DNA of 19,431 bases from an uncultured Trueperaceae bacterium. Its GTDB lineage: Bacteria > Deinococcota > Deinococci > Deinococcales > Trueperaceae. Made by a program: the position numbers and the translations under genes. Within the stretch, counting starts at the first letter, position 1. The number at the start of each line of letters is the position of its first letter. The DNA is taken from assembly GCA_937911855.1 (NCBI GenBank), contig CALDPK010000108.1:1-19431 (forward strand), read 5' to 3'. This document shows positions 15,066-19,431 of this stretch, in pieces. The notes below the pieces were generated by a model. It was not told the DNA's origin, did not search any database, and saw only the letters and a program-made list of their open reading frames with translations.

Positions 15066-16872
15066 GCGGGAAGAACCAGGGCACAACGAGTACAGTCACG
15101 AACATCAGCAATATCAGCAGCGGCAGGCCGACCCGCACGAAATCGCTGAAACGGTAGCCACCACTCGACAGCACCAGCATGTTGACCGGTGAGCTGACCG
15201 GCGTCACGAATGCTGCCGAGCAGGCCAGCGCTACCACCATCGCCACGGCCCGCGGGTCAAGTCCCAGGCTCGCGGCAACCTGCACCGCAACAGGTGCGAT
15301 CAGGACGGCGGTGGCGGTGTTCGATATGAGCAGGCCCACGAGCGCCGTCAGCAGGAAGATGGCGCCCAGCGCGACGGTCGCCTCGACCCCGCCCAGCATT
15401 CCACCCAGGCTCGACACCATCAGGTCCAGCCCGCCGGTATTGTCAAGTGCCACCGCGACCGGCAGGATGCTGGCGATCATGATGACGGTCGGCCAGTTCA
15501 CGTCGCGGTACGCTTCGTCCACTTCAACGCAGCCGGTAAGCACGCAGGCGACAGCCGCCAGCAGCACGGCCAGCACGTTCGGAATGAGGCCCAGTGACAT
15601 CACGGCCAGCATCAGCAGCAGGATCGCCACGGCCACCGGCACCTTGTCGCGCCTGAACCTTGATTCAGCCAGCTCACGCGATTCCGTCACCAGAACCAGG
15701 TCACGATCCGCTGCGGCCAGTTCGGAAAGCCGCTTGCCCGGCCCCATCAGCAGCAGCGCGTCACCAAGCTGAAGGCGGGTGCGTGATATGCGCTCGGCAA
15801 CTACGCCGTCCCCGCGCCAGATCCCTACGATGTCGGCGGAGAACTTCCTGCGGAAACCGCTGTCAGCAACCACCTCACCGATAAGATCCGAGCCGGGCGA
15901 CACGAGCACTTCGGCAAGCAGCAGGCCCGGAGGGAGCGGCGCGTTCTCCCGCGCCACCTCCAGGTTCTCCCCGGCGGCGAGCTCGCGAACCGCCTCCTGC
16001 TCACCTTTGACGGTCAGCACGTCCCCGGCCGCGAGCAGCGACTCGGGCAGGGCGTTGCGGGTGACGGTACCACCAGGGCTGGCGGTCCTCAGCGCGAGCA
16101 CGCTGACCCGGTAGCGGCTCCGGATGGCACTCGCGGCGATGGTGCGTCCTACGAGCGGCGAACCGGGAGTGACGCGCAGCTCCACCAGCCGGTCCGTAAG
16201 CCCGTAGCGACTCCACAGCTCTGCGGTGTCGGGAGGAGCGCCGTCGTCACTCGCCGGGGTGCGCTGCGGCAGCAGGTGCCTGCCGACGAACGCCATGTAT
16301 GCGATGCCGGTTACAAGCAGCAGCAGTCCGGGTCCGGTGAACTCGAAGAACCCGAACGGCTGCACGCCGGCCGAGGCCAGCTCGGAACTGACGATCAGGT
16401 TCGGCGGGGTGGCGATCAGCGTGAGCATGCCGCCGAGCAGCGCCGCGTACGCCATCGGCATGAGCAGGAGCGACGGGCTGATGCGGGCGCGCCTGGCCAG
16501 GCTGACAACTATCGGCAGCATGACCGCGACCGTACCTGTCGAGCTGAGAAACGCCGACAGGAGTGCGGTCACGACCATCACCAGCATCAGCATGCGCAGG
16601 TAGCTGGTCCCGGCCGACTTCTGGAGCCAGCGGCCCATGGAATCAGCCAGCCCGGTGCGGAAGATGGCCCCACCGACCACGAACAGCGCCGCGATCACGA
16701 TGACGGACTGATCCGAGAAACCCGCGACGGCTTGCGCCGGCGAGATGATGCCCGGCAGTGCCAGCGCCAGGAGGGCCAGCAGGGCGACCACATCCATCCG
16801 GAGCCGCTCGGTGGCGAACAGCACGAGCGTGACGGCCAGGACGGCCAGGACGTAGATCAGCTGCGGGTTCAG
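15049..16872 (-). CDS. SLC13-type anion/carboxylate transporter with two TrkA-C domains
   Basis: A multi-spanning transporter (607 residues from the CTG) of the SLC13/DASS type, probably sodium- or proton-coupled uptake of sulfate, phosphate or dicarboxylate; the substrate cannot be told. The two inverted halves show the family re-entrant motifs: SSTGTVAVMLPIVV with ATPPNLIVS, and ISNTATAVLIAPVAV with TPVSSPVNMLVLSSGGY. Between them lie two cytosolic TrkA-C-like domains (about 230-310 and 318-395; VTPGSPLVGRT and VSPGSDLIGEV). The GTG at 16824 would remove half of helix 1; the frame upstream encodes NPQLIYVLAVLAVTLVLFATERLRMD, the standard family start, yet offers only CTG at 16872, preceded by GGAG at 8 bp. 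So a CTG start is proposed. The C-terminus overlaps the convergent YciI gene. Confidence 0.88.
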   Translation of the reverse strand: MNPQLIYVLAVLAVTLVLFATERLRMDVVALLALLALALPGIISPAQAVAGFSDQSVIVIAALFVVGGAIFRTGLADSMGRWLQKSAGTSYLRMLMLVMVVTALLSAFLSSTGTVAVMLPIVVSLARRARISPSLLLMPMAYAALLGGMLTLIATPPNLIVSSELASAGVQPFGFFEFTGPGLLLLVTGIAYMAFVGRHLLPQRTPASDDGAPPDTAELWSRYGLTDRLVELRVTPGSPLVGRTIAASAIRSRYRVSVLALRTASPGGTVTRNALPESLLAAGDVLTVKGEQEAVRELAAGENLEVARENAPLPPGLLLAEVLVSPGSDLIGEVVADSGFRRKFSADIVGIWRGDGVVAERISRTRLQLGDALLLMGPGKRLSELAAADRDLVLVTESRELAESRFRRDKVPVAVAILLLMLAVMSLGLIPNVLAVLLAAVACVLTGCVEVDEAYRDVNWPTVIMIASILPVAVALDNTGGLDLMVSSLGGMLGGVEATVALGAIFLLTALVGLLISNTATAVLIAPVAVQVAASLGLDPRAVAMVVALACSAAFVTPVSSPVNMLVLSSGGYRFSDFVRVGLPLLILLMFVTVLVVPWFFPLTPPA

Positions 16873-16886
16873 TGGCAGCGCTCCAT
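16869..16886 (-). other. Five-codon frame overlapping the transporter start
   Basis: ATG GAG CGC TGC CAC TGA lies between the TVP38-like stop and the transporter. Its TGA overlaps the proposed CTG start as CTGA, like the ATGA and GTGA couplings nearby. It could help ribosomes re-initiate or be a chance frame. Confidence 0.25.
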
Positions 16887-16888
16887 CT

Positions 16889-17557
16889 TCAGGCCTGTCC
16901 GCGCTTGCGGACCCAGCGGGAGAGGAGGAGTCCCGCTACGAGCATCACCGCCGAGATGACGATGAACTCCCAGCGGATGCTGATGCCTTCGAAACTGAAA
17001 TTGCCTTCCAGTGACGCTCCCGCGAACACCCCGATGACGACGCCCGGCATGCCGCCGATCGCCGTGGCCAGGATGAACGGCCAGAACGGCACGCGCAGCG
17101 CACCGGTCAGGAAATTGATCGGATCGCCCGGCATGGAAGCCAGGCGCATGGTCAGGACAGCCTCGAAAGCGTTCTCCTGCAGCCGCTGGGCTGTCTTCCC
17201 TTCGTTCACTGGCCTGGCAGGCGTAGCCACGCGCGCCATCCCGTACGCGAGCGCTGCCGTACCGACCGAAGCGACCGTGGACCAGAGCAGTCCGTACCAG
17301 GGCCCGAACAGGAAGCCAGCGAAGACGGTCAGGACACTGACCGGCAGCAGGAACAGGGGCCGGACGATGTAGATGAGCAGCAGCCACAGCACGGCGAAGG
17401 GGCTGGCCTGCAGCCCCTGAAGTATCTCGACCAGCAGTTCCAGGGGTGAGACGCCGCGGCTGTTCGCAACGAACCAGAAACCGCCCAGCAGCGCGAGCCA
17501 GGCGAGAACGAACAGCCAGGTCTTCACGTTACGCCTGATGTTTCTGAACAGGTTCAT
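16889..17557 (-). CDS. TVP38/TMEM64 (DedA-like) membrane protein
   Basis: A 222-residue inner-membrane protein of the VTT/SNARE-associated family, relatives of which act in lipid scrambling or membrane homeostasis; no substrate can be assigned. Features: N-terminal basic stretch and first helix (TWLFVLAWLALLGGFWFVA), a RPLFLLPVSVLTVFAGFLFG block followed by PWYGLLWSTVASVGTAALAY (the conserved F/Y-G-x-x-x-G re-entrant region), MRLASMPGDPINFLTGALRV, then GGMPGVVIGVFAGASLEG and a last helix before a basic end (RWVRKRGQA). The ATG at 17557 overlaps the DUF62-like stop as ATGA, so the two are co-translated. It lies directly upstream of the SLC13-type transporter. Confidence 0.9.
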   Translation of the reverse strand: MNLFRNIRRNVKTWLFVLAWLALLGGFWFVANSRGVSPLELLVEILQGLQASPFAVLWLLLIYIVRPLFLLPVSVLTVFAGFLFGPWYGLLWSTVASVGTAALAYGMARVATPARPVNEGKTAQRLQENAFEAVLTMRLASMPGDPINFLTGALRVPFWPFILATAIGGMPGVVIGVFAGASLEGNFSFEGISIRWEFIVISAVMLVAGLLLSRWVRKRGQA

Positions 17558-18342
17558 TGCAGATCGTCGTCAGGCGGCCCGAAGTGCACCTCGGACTCAG
17601 GAAGCGGCCGTCCGAACAGGTCCCAGGCGCTGCCGCCACGCAGGAACAGCTCGCGGTAACGGCGGCCTTCCCAGCCGCTGCTGCCGATCGACAGTGCCAG
17701 GTCACCCTGGGGAACCGCGAAGCCGGCTTCCTTTATCCACGCGTGCTGCGTCTTGCCCGCGATGGTGACGGACACGCGGTCGCCGACGGGCAGTTCCGCG
17801 GCCGCCTCGAGCGTGAGCTTGATATTGCCGAACCCGTCCACGTAAGCGACTGCAGAAGCCGGTGCCGTGGGGATGTCCGCCGGGCTCAGTTCCTGCCCCA
17901 GCACGGTTTCATCCAGCTGCAGCACCCGGGCCAGCGCTTCCGGGTATATGTCGCGCGAGCGGAACTGAGAGCCTTCGTTGGCCACGGCCAGCAGCCTGAT
18001 CGATTCAGCGTGAGGTGCCAGGAACGACAGGCTGTGGCCCGCGTTCACCGCCACCACCCGGCGTCCGTTTCTGAGCGTCACCAGCACGAGTCCTTCGCCG
18101 GCGTTGTCCTTGCGGGCGGCCGTGTCATCGCGGCGCGGGGCAACATTCACGAACACGGTCATGTCGGCCGGCCCGTCGTTCAGGGCCAGCTGGGCACTGC
18201 AGAAGCCTGCAGCCACCGTTGCGAAAGGCGGAACCGTCGTGCAGTGGATGCTGGCTTCAGGAACCAGTTTCAGGATTCTCTGGGAAACCTCGGCGAACGC
18301 AAGGTCTGCGGCGCCGAAGTCGGCGATGACGTGAATGAGCAC
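17554..18342 (-). CDS. Divergent DUF62-family (SAM hydroxide adenosyltransferase-like) protein
   Basis: A 262-residue relative of the SAM hydrolase/fluorinase superfamily, which splits SAM into adenosine and methionine. Kept features: an N-terminal ADFGAAD (8-13) that aligns with the ribose-binding Asp motif, a YVDGFGNIKLTLE block (168-179) typical of the C-terminal domain, and overall length. Altered: the usual DPGVG-x-x-R is NVAPRRDDTAAR (66-77), the PDNGLL segment is VNAGHSLSFL, and the F-H-G-R-D motif is FRSRD (127-131), so the catalytic Asp and His of the D-R-H triad are missing. It may bind SAM or adenosine without hydrolysis, or do another reaction. The GTG at 18342 is nine bases after the guanine deaminase gene, with no clear ribosome site, suggesting coupling. 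Confidence 0.75.
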   Translation of the reverse strand: MLIHVIADFGAADLAFAEVSQRILKLVPEASIHCTTVPPFATVAAGFCSAQLALNDGPADMTVFVNVAPRRDDTAARKDNAGEGLVLVTLRNGRRVVAVNAGHSLSFLAPHAESIRLLAVANEGSQFRSRDIYPEALARVLQLDETVLGQELSPADIPTAPASAVAYVDGFGNIKLTLEAAAELPVGDRVSVTIAGKTQHAWIKEAGFAVPQGDLALSIGSSGWEGRRYRELFLRGGSAWDLFGRPLPESEVHFGPPDDDLQ

Positions 18343-18351
18343 GCAGCCAGT

Positions 18352-19431
18352 CTACAACCCGACCCCGTGAGGGACAGCGGTTGTCACTGGTTCTGAGTCA
18401 CGGAGCAGCCATTCCCCGGCGACGGCGACGTGGCGGACCGCGTCTTCCCGGGCAAGCGTGATGAGTGCGGCCAGCGCGTCCTCGCTGTCGCGTGCGGTTT
18501 CAAGCCTGTCAGCCAGGCTGCTGCCCGGCCGGGCCCGCAGGAACACTGCGTCGAAATCCATGCCGGGCTCGAAGGTGCCGCTGCCAGGCAGTCCCAGGGC
18601 CAGGGCACCGGCGCGGGTGGCCAGGTGCAGCAGCTGTACTGGAGCCAGGCGCCAGCCGTCGGCGCGGTTCATCTGGTGCATGTACGCGTGCAGGGCTTCG
18701 CCAGGTACCGAGTAGCTGGTGCCGGCGCCCACGTCGGTGCCGAGTGCCACGCGCACGCCAGCGTTCACGTGCGCTGCGAGCGGGAACAGCCCGCTGCCCA
18801 GGAACAGGTTGCTGGAGGGGCAGTGGCACACCGAGCTGCCACCTTTCGCCAGCCGCACCAGTTCATCGGCCGTCGGGTGGACGTTGTGAGCGAACAGTGA
18901 CCGCTCGGTCACCAGGCCGTGGCGTTCGTAGGTTTCCAGGTAATCGCGCGTGTCGGGAAATCGTTCGGCTACGACCTGCACTTCGCCGGGCATCTCGTTC
19001 AGGTGGGTGGTGAACAGCACGTCGCCTGCTTCGGTCATGATCTGGCCGCAGGCAGCCAGCAGCTCGTCGCTGGCACTCACGGAGAACCGGGGCGTCACGG
19101 CGTAGCGCAGCCTGCCCTGGCCGTGCCAGCGGCCGGCGAGTTCCAGGCTCTCGGTGATCGCACGTTCGGGTGTGGTCTTGAGTCCCTCAGGCAGGTTCTC
19201 GTCGCCCAGGACCAGACCGGCGGCGATCCTCAGGCCCGATTCTGAAGCGGCCTCGAAGAACCGGTCCATGGCGGATCTCTGGTGCGCGCCGAAGACGAGC
19301 GCGCTGGTGGTGCCGCTGCGGATGAGCCTCTCCAGCAGCTGCCGCGAGCGCCGCAGCGCGTAAGCCGCTTCAGCGAAGCGGAGTTCCTCGGGGAAGGTGC
19401 GCTCCTTGAGCCAGTCGAGCAGCGTCATGCC
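18352..19431 (-). CDS. guaD: Guanine deaminase-like amidohydrolase (5' end outside the window)
   Basis: Deaminates guanine to xanthine in purine breakdown. The frame is open to the window edge and an ATG at 19428 begins LLDWLKERTFPEELRF, which is about 90 residues into a normal guanine deaminase, so the N-terminus with the first metal HxH lies outside. Visible: AVTPRFSVS, TTHLNEMPGEV (His metal ligand plus catalytic-position Glu; usual form is H-I/L-SEN), SLFAHNVHP (His), SVCHCPSSNLFLGSGLFPLA and VALGTDVGAGTSYS (Asp). The spelling of CPSSNLFLGSGLF and GTDVG-x-GTS is characteristic of this enzyme among amidohydrolases. It is followed after nine bases by the DUF62-like gene, so is the first visible gene of an operon with purine/SAM flavour. 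Confidence 0.88.
   Translation of the reverse strand, partial: GMTLLDWLKERTFPEELRFAEAAYALRRSRQLLERLIRSGTTSALVFGAHQRSAMDRFFEAASESGLRIAAGLVLGDENLPEGLKTTPERAITESLELAGRWHGQGRLRYAVTPRFSVSASDELLAACGQIMTEAGDVLFTTHLNEMPGEVQVVAERFPDTRDYLETYERHGLVTERSLFAHNVHPTADELVRLAKGGSSVCHCPSSNLFLGSGLFPLAAHVNAGVRVALGTDVGAGTSYSVPGEALHAYMHQMNRADGWRLAPVQLLHLATRAGALALGLPGSGTFEPGMDFDAVFLRARPGSSLADRLETARDSEDALAALITLAREDAVRHVAVAGEWLLRDSEPVTTAVPHGVGL

Overview
High-GC, gene-dense bacterial DNA. Three signs point to the Deinococcota (the Deinococcus-Thermus lineage, perhaps a deep branch), though no rRNA or other phylogenetic marker is present to prove it. The glutaminyl-tRNA synthetase carries a GatB/YqeY-type C-terminal tail, as known for Deinococcus radiodurans. 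The chaperone genes run dnaK-grpE-dnaJ with a DnaJ lacking the zinc finger, as in Thermus. The dnaK promoter carries HspR/HAIR-like half-sites.

Layout. On the left, plus strand: the 3' part of glnS (5' end outside the window), then a DoxX-like membrane protein with its own promoter. They converge on a minus-strand cold-shock protein gene, which ends at a strong intrinsic terminator near 2257-2283. From about 14.6 kb back to 2.8 kb, one uninterrupted minus-strand run reads dnaK, grpE, dnaJ, a secreted parvulin-type prolyl isomerase, a DUF255 thioredoxin-fold protein, addB and addA. Three of the junctions overlap or nearly touch. A consensus sigma-70 promoter (TTGACA, 17 bp, TATACT) with operator-like repeats precedes dnaK.

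Diverging from dnaK on the plus strand is a small YciI-like gene. Its 3' end overlaps that of a second minus-strand operon, transcribed from the right edge: guanine deaminase (5' end outside the window), a DUF62-like SAM hydrolase relative, a TVP38/DedA-like membrane protein and an SLC13-type transporter with two TrkA-C domains. Junctions are 9 bp, an ATGA overlap, and a CTG start coupled to a tiny upstream frame.

How the genes may work together. The long minus-strand run joins protein-quality-control genes (Hsp70 system, prolyl isomerase, DUF255) to a double-strand-break resection machine (AddAB), so heat or proteotoxic stress could raise recombination capacity by read-through. The AddB looks nuclease-dead but keeps its iron-sulfur cysteines, leaving AddA as the likely only nuclease. 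The right-hand operon mixes purine/SAM metabolism with membrane transport. No mobile elements, CRISPR arrays, tRNAs or rRNAs were seen. The most unusual points are the divergent DUF62 protein, the mini-AddAB, the probable CTG start of the transporter and the layered repeats around the dnaK promoter.
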